Below, piece by piece: positions 22,450-30,279 of a stretch of DNA of 64,000 bases. The stretch comes from Rhodocyclaceae bacterium. GTDB lineage: Bacteria > Pseudomonadota > Gammaproteobacteria > Burkholderiales > Rhodocyclaceae. The notes beneath the pieces are model-generated. The model did not search any database and was not told where the DNA came from. It saw nothing but the letters and a program-made list of their open reading frames with translations. A program made the position numbers and the translations under genes. The stretch is taken from positions 434,001 to 498,000 of the forward strand of contig JADJEF010000020.1 in the NCBI GenBank assembly GCA_016702335.1. Reading direction: 5' to 3'. Numbering within the stretch: position 1 is the first letter of the stretch; the number at the start of each line of letters is the position of its first letter.

Positions 22450-24948
22450 TCAACTCTCCGAATCGAGGTAGCTACGCAGTTTCTCCGACCGTGTCGGATG
22501 TCGCAACTTGCGCAGGGCCTTGGCCTCAATCTGGCGAATACGCTCACGCGTGACATCGAACTGCTTGCCAACTTCTTCGAGCGTGTGGTCGGTGTTCATT
22601 TCGATGCCAAAACGCATACGCAGGACTTTCGCCTCACGCGGGGTCAAGCTGTCGAGCACCTCTTTGGTGACTTCACGCAGACTGGCAAACAGGGCAGCGT
22701 CCGCCGGAGCCAGTGTGGCCGTATCTTCAATGAAGTCGCCCAAGTGGGAATCGTCGTCGTCACCGATCGGTGTTTCCATCGAGATCGGTTCCTTGGAAAT
22801 CTTGAGAATCTTGCGAATCTTGTCCTCAGGCATCTCCATTTTTACCGCCAAGGTCGCAGGGTCCGGCTCAGAACCGGTTTCTTGCAAAATCTGGCGGCTG
22901 ATACGGTTCATCTTGTTGATCGTCTCGATCATGTGCACCGGAATACGAATGGTGCGTGCCTGGTCGGCAATCGAACGCGTGATCGCCTGGCGAATCCACC
23001 AGGTGGCGTAGGTCGAAAACTTATAGCCACGCCGATACTCGAATTTATCCACTGCCTTCATCAGGCCAATGTTGCCCTCCTGAATCAGGTCAAGGAATTG
23101 CAGCCCGCGATTAGTGTATTTCTTGGCGATGGAAATAACCAAACGCAAGTTGGCTTCCGTCATCTCACGTTTCGCACGCCGCGCCTTGGCCTCACCCGTG
23201 GACATTTGCTTGTTGATGTCCTTGAGCTCTTTCAAGGGAATCCCAATGCGTTCCTGAAGCGTTATCAGCGAGCGCTGCTCTTCGAGAATCGAGGGGGCAA
23301 TATGCATGATGACAGGCGCATAGGGTTTGCCCGACTGAATCTCGGTCTTCAGCCAGTCCATATTCGTCTCGTTACCTGGGAACACCTTGATGAAGTGCGG
23401 ACGAGGCATGCGCGCCTTATCGACGCAAAGATGCAGAATCTTTCGCTCATGGGCGCGCGCCGCCTCAACCATGCCACGTACCGAGTCGCATAGGCGCTCA
23501 ATGGCTTTGGCAGTAAATCGAATATTGAGAAGCTCACTCGATATCTGTTCCTGAATCTTGAGGTAGCTCTTGTCCTGCGAACCCTTCTTGGTCAAAGCAA
23601 CTTGCAACTTCGCGTAGTGGGCCTTAATGAGTTCGAAGCGCTCCAGCGAATCCGTCTTGAGCTTGAGCAACGAGGCTGACATGGCACCTTCGCCACCGTC
23701 GTCGTCCTCATCAACCTCTTCACCCAGATCATCCGCCATGGGATCAAAATCATCCTCGGGTGCATTGGGATCGATCAAACCATCGACAAGCTCATCGATC
23801 CGCATCTCATCCCGTGCCACCTTGTCGGCCAAGTCGAGCATCTCGACAATAGTCGTCGGGCATGCAGAAATTGCCATGACCATATGCTTGAGGCCATCCT
23901 CGATACGCTTGGCAATCTCGATTTCGCCTTCACGAGTCAACAGCTCGACCGTACCCATTTCGCGCATATACATACGCACCGGATCGGTAGTACGTCCAAA
24001 CTCTGAATCGACTGTTGAGAGCGCCTGCTCGGCCTGCTCTTCAACCTCGGCATCGTCGACAGGGCGTGGCGAAGCTTCGGTAAGCAGCAGTTCCTCTGCA
24101 GCAGGTGCCTCGTCAAACACCTGAATGCTCATGTCATTGAAGGTCGAGATGATCGATTCGATCTGCTCGCCGTCAACGATATCGTCTGGCAGGTGGTCGT
24201 TGATTTCTGCGTAGGTCAGATATCCGCGCTCCTTACCCAGCGCAATGAGCGTTTTCAGGCGCGTGCGACGGGTATCCATATCCAGTGGCTGCGGGGCTGC
24301 GGGCGCAATCAATTTTTGGCTTTTTTTGCTCTTTCCGACTTTTTCGGGCTTTGCAGGACGAGGTGCCTCGACAACGATTTCCGCAGTCTCGTCATGGTGT
24401 TCGTTATCGAAATCTTCCTCTTTTGGCTTGGGCTTCGGGCCTGGCTTGCCTCGTGGTGCAGTTGCAGCGGGTTTTGTCAGGGGCTTGGCGCTGACCGGCG
24501 CAGGAGCAGCCGCCTTCACTACGGCGGCTTTCACTGGTTGGGCTTCTGGCACTTTGGCTGTCACCTTCGGCGGGGACGTCTTGGCTACCGGCTTGGCCGA
24601 TGCGGCGACAACCTTTGCGGGAGCGGCCGCAATTGCCTTGGCGACGGGCTTGGCCGCGGCCTTCGGAGCCGCTTTGGCCGCAGGCTTGGAGGTCTTAAGC
24701 GCAGGCTTTACCACCTTAGCTACGGTTTTTGGCGGCTTGGCGACCGGCTTAGCCGGTTTAGCTGCGGGCTTGACCGCTGGCGCAGCCACCAATTTCTTGG
24801 CCATAGCCAGAATGCGACTACTGGCCGTTTCCTTGATTGCTACCGACTGTTTCGCGGCGGGAGCAGGTTTCGCAAGCTTCTTTTGTGGTGCAGCAGACTT
24901 TGCTGCGGGTTTGCTGGCTTTTGCGGGTTTGGCGGCTTGCTTGGGCAT
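22450..24948 (-). CDS. rpoD: Primary sigma factor RpoD with long Lys/Ala-rich N-terminal extension
   Basis: Housekeeping sigma-70. From about residue 235 it is a normal RpoD: region 1.1 (ALGKERGYLTYAEINDHLP), 1.2 (DPVRMYMREMGTVELLTREGE read in two parts), 2.4 (STYATWWIRQAITRSIADQ), 3, and 4.2 (ERIRQIEAKALRKLRHPTRS). The first ~230 residues are repetitive in Lys, Ala and Pro (AAKPAKASKPAAKSA, VKPAAKPAKPVAKPPK), like histone H1/AlgP tails. ATG 24948 is preferred over 24969 because AGGA lies about 6 bp upstream. Follows dnaG on the same strand, as in the macromolecular-synthesis operon. Confidence 0.96.
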   Translation of the reverse strand: MPKQAAKPAKASKPAAKSAAPQKKLAKPAPAAKQSVAIKETASSRILAMAKKLVAAPAVKPAAKPAKPVAKPPKTVAKVVKPALKTSKPAAKAAPKAAAKPVAKAIAAAPAKVVAASAKPVAKTSPPKVTAKVPEAQPVKAAVVKAAAPAPVSAKPLTKPAATAPRGKPGPKPKPKEEDFDNEHHDETAEIVVEAPRPAKPEKVGKSKKSQKLIAPAAPQPLDMDTRRTRLKTLIALGKERGYLTYAEINDHLPDDIVDGEQIESIISTFNDMSIQVFDEAPAAEELLLTEASPRPVDDAEVEEQAEQALSTVDSEFGRTTDPVRMYMREMGTVELLTREGEIEIAKRIEDGLKHMVMAISACPTTIVEMLDLADKVARDEMRIDELVDGLIDPNAPEDDFDPMADDLGEEVDEDDDGGEGAMSASLLKLKTDSLERFELIKAHYAKLQVALTKKGSQDKSYLKIQEQISSELLNIRFTAKAIERLCDSVRGMVEAARAHERKILHLCVDKARMPRPHFIKVFPGNETNMDWLKTEIQSGKPYAPVIMHIAPSILEEQRSLITLQERIGIPLKELKDINKQMSTGEAKARRAKREMTEANLRLVISIAKKYTNRGLQFLDLIQEGNIGLMKAVDKFEYRRGYKFSTYATWWIRQAITRSIADQARTIRIPVHMIETINKMNRISRQILQETGSEPDPATLAVKMEMPEDKIRKILKISKEPISMETPIGDDDDSHLGDFIEDTATLAPADAALFASLREVTKEVLDSLTPREAKVLRMRFGIEMNTDHTLEEVGKQFDVTRERIRQIEAKALRKLRHPTRSEKLRSYLDSES

Positions 24949-25075
24949 CGCTATCCTCAGGTGGAGCACGTCTATTCATGCCGAGCGCGCCATGTTTTCA
25001 ATGGAAAACGGGTGGCGCAGTAGTGCTCGGTGGGCGGACGTCGGGTCTTGGGTGGGGTCGGATTATACTGGCCAA

Positions 25076-26848
25076 CTACCCGCCAATACCGCCACCCAGG
25101 ACACTTCGCCCCTGTTTGCGCGCCAAAAGCAGCGCGAGACGGGCCCGCTCCTCAGCGCTGAGACCTGTGCGGGCGCGAGCAGTAAGCTGTTCAATTTCTT
25201 GAGCAATGAGCGCGTGCTGCAAATGGGCGACTGCGTCATTGAAAACAGCCTCGACACTTTCTGCTTCGGCGTTATCGCTCGTTCCAGCGAGCGCCTCGGC
25301 GAGCCCAGCGATGATGCCCTCATGGGGCGTACCCCGCATCGCTTCCAGAAGCATCCCGTACCCGCCTGCTACCAGACGACCGTGGGTCACCAAGTCGATG
25401 ATCTCGAGCAAAGCAGCCCCTTCAGCGGTTTCACCATCGATCAAATCGAGCGGCAAGCGCGCCGCCCATTCGGGGCGCGGAGCGATGAGCTGCAACAACT
25501 TGTACTCAACACTCGTCGGCCGTGGTCTCTGACGGGTTGCCTGCGGGGCATAGCGCGTACGAACCAGTGGCTGCAAATTGCATTGCGCCTCCACTTCAGC
25601 TTGGGCCATCTGCGCGCGCTGGGCAATTTCGCGGGTCAATTGCACCCTGAGCACCGGGGCTGCCACCTTTTGTAGCAGGGGTTTGGCCAAGTGCACCAAC
25701 TGGGCGCGTCCTTCAGCGCTGTTCGGATTGGACTGGCGCACCAGTTCGCGCACCAAAAACTCCGACAGCCGCGTGGCCCCCTGCACTTCACGCAAAAATG
25801 CATCACGCCCATGCTCGCGAATGAATTCATCGGGGTCCTGATTGCCTGACATTTGCAGGATTTCGACCGTCTTGTCGTCAGCCAGGTACTCAAGGCTGAC
25901 GTCCATCGCTTTCCAGGCCGCGCGATCACCCGCGGCATCCCGGTCGAAACAGAACACGACCCGATGGGTCGTCTTGAGCAATCGCTGCACGTTGCTCGTG
26001 GTGGCGGCCGTGCCGAGCGTGGCGACCACATTCTGCACCCCGGCTTGCGCCAAACCGACCACATCCATGTAGCCCTCAACTACGAGCACAAAACCAGCAT
26101 CGCGGATAGCTTGTCGCGCCTGCGGCAAACCGTACAGTTCGCGCCCCTTTTCAAACAGGGGCGTCTCCGGAGAGTTAAGGTATTTAGGCTCGCCTGCGCC
26201 GAGCACGCGTCCACCGAACCCAATCACATTGCTGCGCTGATCCAGAATCGGAAACATGATGCGCTCGCGAAACCGGTCGTAACGACGGCCCGCCTCATTG
26301 CGAATCACGAGGCCACAGGTTTCCAGCTCTGCCAGGTTGTAGTCGGAAAAGACCTCGGCCAGTGCCTGCCATCCGGGTGGGGCGTAACCGATCCCGTAAT
26401 GTTTGGCGATTTCCCCCGTTAATCCGCGCTGCTTCAGGTAGTCAATCGCCTCGGGCGCGGTTTTCAGCTGCTGCTGGTAAAAGCGCGCCGCCTGCGCCAT
26501 CAACTCGGTGAGCGGAGCCGCTTCGGCGCGCTTGGCCTGGGCAAACTTGCGTGATTCCTCCTGCGGTACCGTGAGCCCCACCGACGACGCAAGCTCTTCC
26601 ACCGCATCAATGAAGCCAATGCCGGCATGCTGCATGAGAAAGCTAATGGCGCTACCGTGCGCCCCGCAGCCGAAGCAGTGATAAAACTGCTTGGTCGGGC
26701 TCACTGTGAATGAGGGCGATTTCTCATTGTGAAACGGGCAACAGGCGCTGAAGTTGGCCCCCGCCTTACGCAACGGCACATAGCGTTCAACCACGTCGAC
26801 GATATCGACGCGACCGAGAAGTTCCTGGATAAAGCTGTCGGGAATCAC
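25076..26848 (-). CDS. dnaG: DNA primase
   Basis: Synthesises RNA primers at the replication fork. 590 aa: N-terminal CHC2 zinc finger (CPFHNEKSPSF, CFGCGAHG), TOPRIM domain with VVEGYMDVVGLAQAG and CFDRDAAGDRAA, and a C-terminal DnaB-binding domain. Between yqeY (upstream) and rpoD (downstream), the conserved order. Confidence 0.97.
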   Translation of the reverse strand: MIPDSFIQELLGRVDIVDVVERYVPLRKAGANFSACCPFHNEKSPSFTVSPTKQFYHCFGCGAHGSAISFLMQHAGIGFIDAVEELASSVGLTVPQEESRKFAQAKRAEAAPLTELMAQAARFYQQQLKTAPEAIDYLKQRGLTGEIAKHYGIGYAPPGWQALAEVFSDYNLAELETCGLVIRNEAGRRYDRFRERIMFPILDQRSNVIGFGGRVLGAGEPKYLNSPETPLFEKGRELYGLPQARQAIRDAGFVLVVEGYMDVVGLAQAGVQNVVATLGTAATTSNVQRLLKTTHRVVFCFDRDAAGDRAAWKAMDVSLEYLADDKTVEILQMSGNQDPDEFIREHGRDAFLREVQGATRLSEFLVRELVRQSNPNSAEGRAQLVHLAKPLLQKVAAPVLRVQLTREIAQRAQMAQAEVEAQCNLQPLVRTRYAPQATRQRPRPTSVEYKLLQLIAPRPEWAARLPLDLIDGETAEGAALLEIIDLVTHGRLVAGGYGMLLEAMRGTPHEGIIAGLAEALAGTSDNAEAESVEAVFNDAVAHLQHALIAQEIEQLTARARTGLSAEERARLALLLARKQGRSVLGGGIGG

Positions 26849-26874
26849 GCTGAAGGGATGGGTTACGCTGCCAA

Positions 26875-26904
26875 ATCGCCGTCCTGCCAGCGCCGACTTG
26901 CGGA
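26875..26904 (-). repeat. 30-bp dispersed repeat, copy 8 (yqeY-dnaG intergenic)
   Basis: Variable stretch CAGG. It fills most of the gap between the yqeY stop (26906) and the dnaG start (26848), so it lies in the dnaG 5' region of the presumed operon transcript. Confidence 0.92.
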
Positions 26905-26905
26905 T

Positions 26906-27352
26906 TCAGGTAGCGAGTCTGGCTTTAATGAGCTTCGATACCTCGCTCATATCCGCCCGCCCCGCCAGACGTGGCTTTACCAGGGCCATGACCTTGCCCA
27001 TGTCCGCGGGTGCCTTGGCACCGCATTCCGCAATCGCGGCACTTATGGCCGCCGCTATTTCATCGGTACCCAGGGCTTGTGGCATATAGGTCGCCAATAC
27101 CGCCATTTCGGCTTTTTCAACAGCGGCAAGTTCTTCACGGCCGGCCGCTTCATATTGGGTGATCGAGTCTTTGCGCTGCTTGAGCATTTTTTCAATGACC
27201 GCCACGACACCGGCGTCATCGAGCTCGATGCGCTCGTCAATTTCTTTTTGGCGGAACGCTGAAATCAGCAGACGCAGCGCCGCGAGTTTGGCTTTGTCGC
27301 CCCCCTTCAGTGCGGCCTTCATGTCGTCGTTGATGCTTTGCTTGAGTGTCAT
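26906..27352 (-). CDS. yqeY: GatB/YqeY-domain protein
   Basis: 148-aa helical protein related to the tail domain of the GatB amidotransferase subunit. Start at MTLKQSINDDMKAALKGGDK; the domain continues with RLLISAFRQKEIDER, EKMLKQRKDSITQYE and PADMGKVMALVKPRLAGRAD. Exact function unsettled; a tRNA-related role is inferred from the family. rpsU, often its upstream neighbour, is absent. Confidence 0.9.
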   Translation of the reverse strand: MTLKQSINDDMKAALKGGDKAKLAALRLLISAFRQKEIDERIELDDAGVVAVIEKMLKQRKDSITQYEAAGREELAAVEKAEMAVLATYMPQALGTDEIAAAISAAIAECGAKAPADMGKVMALVKPRLAGRADMSEVSKLIKARLAT

Positions 27353-27405
27353 AATCATTCGATTGGCGATGGTTTCAGTCATTTTACCTTTCAGCGGAGA
27401 CAGGC

Positions 27406-27831
27406 ATGGAGTGCAAAGTGAGTTGGCGCGGCACAGACAATGGAATGAGCATGGTGGCCGAGACGGGCAGCGGTCACTTGATCGGCATGGACGGTTCGCC
27501 GGAGGCGGGTGGGCGCAATCTGGGCGCTCGCCCGATGGAACTGCTGCTCGCCGGCACGGGCGGCTGTACGGCCTTTGACATGGTGCTGATCCTCAAACGC
27601 GGTCGGCACGAGGTGACCGGCTGCGAGGTCCAACTACACGCCGACCGCGCCGAGACTGATCCGAAGGTCTTTACCCGCATTACGATGCACTTTGTGGTCA
27701 CGGGCAACAACCTGAAACCCGAAGCCGTCGAGCGCGCCATGAAAATGTCGGCTGAAAAATACTGCTCGGCTTCCATCATGCTCGGCAAGAGCGCCGAGAT
27801 TGCCCATAGCTTCGAAGTGCGCGCGGCTTAA
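27406..27831 (+). CDS. OsmC-family protein (YhfA type)
   Basis: 141 aa, MECKVSWRGTDNGMSMVAE to the end with two conserved cysteines: one in GTGGCTAFDMVLILKR and one in EKYCSASIMLGKSAEI. These are the reactive pair of the OsmC/Ohr fold, which reduces peroxides with dithiol help; YhfA-type members have no firmly known substrate. Divergent from yqeY and convergent with coq7, whose stop is 2 bp away. Confidence 0.88.
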   Translation: MECKVSWRGTDNGMSMVAETGSGHLIGMDGSPEAGGRNLGARPMELLLAGTGGCTAFDMVLILKRGRHEVTGCEVQLHADRAETDPKVFTRITMHFVVTGNNLKPEAVERAMKMSAEKYCSASIMLGKSAEIAHSFEVRAA

Positions 27832-27832
27832 A

Positions 27833-28453
27833 TTAAATGTAGTAAACCGTGCTGGTCATGACGTTGGCCGAGAATTTCATGGCCTGCTTGACCGGCTCGG
27901 GCAATTCGGCAGCACCGGATTCGACCGCCATGTCGGCGTGACCCACTTCGTCGAGGCGCATCTGCTCAAGCACCTCCAACGAGCGTTTGTCTTGCGACGG
28001 AATACGTTGCTTGTGATCTTGGAGATGGCTTTCTACCTGCCGTTCGGTCTCGGCCAAAAAACCCAGATTCCATTTGTCGCCCAACATACCTGCGGCCACA
28101 CCAATGCCCAACGATCCGGCATACATGAGCGGATTAAGCAGGCTGGTCGTTCCGCCCAGTTCCTTTATTCGGCGCTCGGTCCAGTTCAGGTGTTCCGTTT
28201 CCTCCCAGGCCGCCTGCTGCAGGCGCAATTCGAGTGCGGGATCGCGTGAGGTCAAGGCCTGGCCTTGATACAGCGCTTGCGCGCAGACTTCGCCGCAGTG
28301 ATCCACCCGCAGCAACGATGCCGCGTGTTTGCGCTCCTCGTCGGTCATCTCGCCCTCAGGAAGGCTTGCCCCGGGCATGGCTCGCGTTGTTGGGGCAGGC
28401 GCAAACAGTGTGCGCAGTGCCTTGTCAAATTCACTGATCAAACGATCGCGCAT
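27833..28453 (-). CDS. coq7: Ubiquinone biosynthesis hydroxylase Coq7
   Basis: Carboxylate-bridged di-iron monooxygenase acting at C6 in the penultimate stage of ubiquinone synthesis. 206 aa from MRDRLISEFDKALRTLF. Iron ligands are seen in LRVDHCGEVCAQ, WEETEHLNW and MRLDEVGHADMA, with glutamates and two histidines in place. The upstream open frame to 28723 is not family sequence. Coq7 in place of UbiF is usual in betaproteobacteria. Confidence 0.94.
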   Translation of the reverse strand: MRDRLISEFDKALRTLFAPAPTTRAMPGASLPEGEMTDEERKHAASLLRVDHCGEVCAQALYQGQALTSRDPALELRLQQAAWEETEHLNWTERRIKELGGTTSLLNPLMYAGSLGIGVAAGMLGDKWNLGFLAETERQVESHLQDHKQRIPSQDKRSLEVLEQMRLDEVGHADMAVESGAAELPEPVKQAMKFSANVMTSTVYYI

Positions 28454-28460
28454 CCTGGTC

Positions 28461-29045
28461 TCACTTACGGTTGCCGGGAACGTCAGGATGACCACCTTTG
28501 CGCAGCGCATCAACGCCCTCGTCGGCATTGCGCAGGGAACTTCCGTTCGGGCAAAAATAGTCCTTGGACAAGGCCGCATGATGCCGATTGGTGGGTTTGT
28601 TTTCCACTGGCCGCCACTCACTGCGGCGCGCCTTGCTCCAGGTCCCGGACTGGCCCGCCTCGGCAGCCTTGTGTCCGACGGCATAAGTCTTCCACTCACG
28701 GGATTCGCAGCGCATGCCTTCAAACGAAATGTTCACGGCGCCCCCAGCAGTGCGTACCACGAGGGTGTAACGCACCACCTGATCGGCACCCATACTCAAA
28801 CTCTTGGCGTCAATCAGATATTGATTGGTCTGCACAGCGCTGACATAGATAGGCACCAAATCAGCGTCCGCCGGAAATGTCGGCGGCGTCACCTCAGCGG
28901 CCTCTTCCCACTCTGGCTCTTCTTCATAGTAGTCGTTGAAGCGTCGTGACTTGTCCCACGGGTCATTGGCGGCCGCCATCACCGTGGTAGCGCCGAGGGT
29001 GAGGGCGAGAACGAACAAGCGGAATAGCGTCGAGTCAGGTTTCAT
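28461..29045 (-). CDS. CNP1-like family protein, secreted
   Basis: 194 aa with a signal peptide (FRLFVLALTLGATTVMAAA) and a CNP1-like domain (TNQYLIDAKSLSMGADQVVR, RCESREWKTYAVG, ALSKDYFCPNG). The family is widespread in betaproteobacteria and of unknown role in the periplasm. Its start overlaps the end of rppH by 11 bp and coq7 starts 7 bp after its stop, so rppH, this gene and coq7 probably form one operon. Confidence 0.85.
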   Translation of the reverse strand: MKPDSTLFRLFVLALTLGATTVMAAANDPWDKSRRFNDYYEEEPEWEEAAEVTPPTFPADADLVPIYVSAVQTNQYLIDAKSLSMGADQVVRYTLVVRTAGGAVNISFEGMRCESREWKTYAVGHKAAEAGQSGTWSKARRSEWRPVENKPTNRHHAALSKDYFCPNGSSLRNADEGVDALRKGGHPDVPGNRK

Positions 29046-29565
29046 CGTCAGGGTCGGCGGCATGGCGCCAGCGTTGAATGTCATGTTCCGGGCTGGTGAA
29101 CAGCAAGCGGGCCAGTTCGACCAGGGCAGATTCATACACGCCGCGCTTGAACTCGATCACCGAGGCCAGTGGTATCCAATACGAGCTCCAGCGCCAGGCG
29201 TCGAATTCCGGGTGTTCGGTCGCGCGCAGGCACACATCGCTGTCGCGCCCCACCATACGCAGCAAATACCAGATTTGCTTCTGGCCACGATAACTATCCC
29301 GCCACGCACGGCGTATCCATTGTCGCGGCACTTCATAGCGCAACCAGTCGCGCGTACGCCCGATAATGCGTACATGCTCGGGTTTGAGGCCCACCTCCTC
29401 GTGCAGTTCGCGGTACATCGCCTGCTCCGGCGACTCGCCACGGTTGATTCCCCCTTGGGGAAACTGCCAGGAATGCTCGCGTATCCGCTTGCCCCAAAAA
29501 ACCTCGTTACGACCGTTGACTAAGATAATGCCGACGTTAGGGCGATACCCTTCACGATCCAGCAT
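29035..29565 (-). CDS. rppH: RNA pyrophosphohydrolase RppH
   Basis: Nudix enzyme that removes pyrophosphate from the 5' end of mRNAs and so starts 5'-end-dependent decay. 176 aa from MLDREGYRPNVGIILVN. The Nudix box is visible as GGINRGESPEQAMYRELHEE followed by VGL. WQFPQGG and the late FDAWRWSSYW segment are typical of RppH. Confidence 0.95.
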   Translation of the reverse strand: MLDREGYRPNVGIILVNGRNEVFWGKRIREHSWQFPQGGINRGESPEQAMYRELHEEVGLKPEHVRIIGRTRDWLRYEVPRQWIRRAWRDSYRGQKQIWYLLRMVGRDSDVCLRATEHPEFDAWRWSSYWIPLASVIEFKRGVYESALVELARLLFTSPEHDIQRWRHAADPDDET

Positions 29566-29654
29566 GATGCGATTCCAAAAATCTGATTGACGCCATTGTT
29601 CCACATTCGCCGGATGGCGGAAAGCGCGATCAGCACGTCAACGGCCGGACGGGC

Positions 29655-29687
29655 TATGCAATCTGTTGCAATGCAATTTGTTGCATA
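29655..29687. promoter_or_regulatory. Operator for the PadR regulator (tandem palindromes)
   Basis: Two inverted repeats lie side by side: ATGCAA-TCTG-TTGCAA (29656-29671) and TGCAA-TTTG-TTGCAT (29672-29686), 14 bp before padR. The outer ends TATGCAA and TTGCATA also mirror each other. Such symmetry in front of a PadR gene is what an autoregulatory operator looks like. Confidence 0.65.
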
Positions 29688-29700
29688 GTAAGATCGCCTC

Positions 29701-30279
29701 ATGTCGCTTGATCACGCCCTGCTTGTGTCGCTGCTCGAAAAGCCCAGTTCCGGCTACGAACTGGCGCGCCGTTTCGACAAGTCGATCGGCCACTTCTGGC
29801 ATGCGACGCACCAGCAAATATACAAAGTGCTGGCGCGTATGGAAGAAGCGGGCTGGATCGAAAGCGAAGTGCACCGGGGTGAAACCGCCCCTGACCGCAA
29901 GGTATTTGCCGTTACCCCGGCCGGCCGGTCGGCGCTCGCAGAGTGGATCACTGAACCCAGCCCCATTGACCGGGCGCGCTCGGAACTGATGATCAAGTTC
30001 CGCGCCGCGGCTTTTGACGACCCACGCAAACTGCTGCCGGCATTGGCCGAGCACCGGGCCGAGCATGGCACCCTGCTCGCCGCCTACCGCGCCAACGAGG
30101 CCAAAGAGTTTTCCGGGCACGACAGGCCCCTGAGCCCGCAGCAGGAGTTGCAATATCAAGTAATGAAGCTTGGCATTGCCTTCGAAGAAACCTGGATCGC
30201 CTGGTGCGATGAGACCCAGGCATTGATACACCGCATCGCCCCCACCCCTTCCGCTACAGCCACCAAGGAGACCTCATGA
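29701..30279 (+). CDS. PadR-family transcriptional regulator
   Basis: 192-aa winged-helix repressor. The N-terminal part LDHALLVSLLEKPSSGYELA, then HATHQQIYKVLARMEEAGWI and DRKVFAVTPAGRSAL is the PadR wHTH; the C-terminal part is the helical Vir-AphA-like dimerisation domain. Its stop overlaps the ATG of the fadH-like gene (ATGA), so it heads and probably controls the operon padR-fadH-hydrolase-SnoaL. Confidence 0.9.
   Translation: MSLDHALLVSLLEKPSSGYELARRFDKSIGHFWHATHQQIYKVLARMEEAGWIESEVHRGETAPDRKVFAVTPAGRSALAEWITEPSPIDRARSELMIKFRAAAFDDPRKLLPALAEHRAEHGTLLAAYRANEAKEFSGHDRPLSPQQELQYQVMKLGIAFEETWIAWCDETQALIHRIAPTPSATATKETS

Noticed and set aside
24245..25675. A 476-codon plus-strand frame across rpoD and dnaG
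   Set aside because: Antisense shadow of the repetitive Lys/Ala codons of rpoD; low-complexity translation without motifs.
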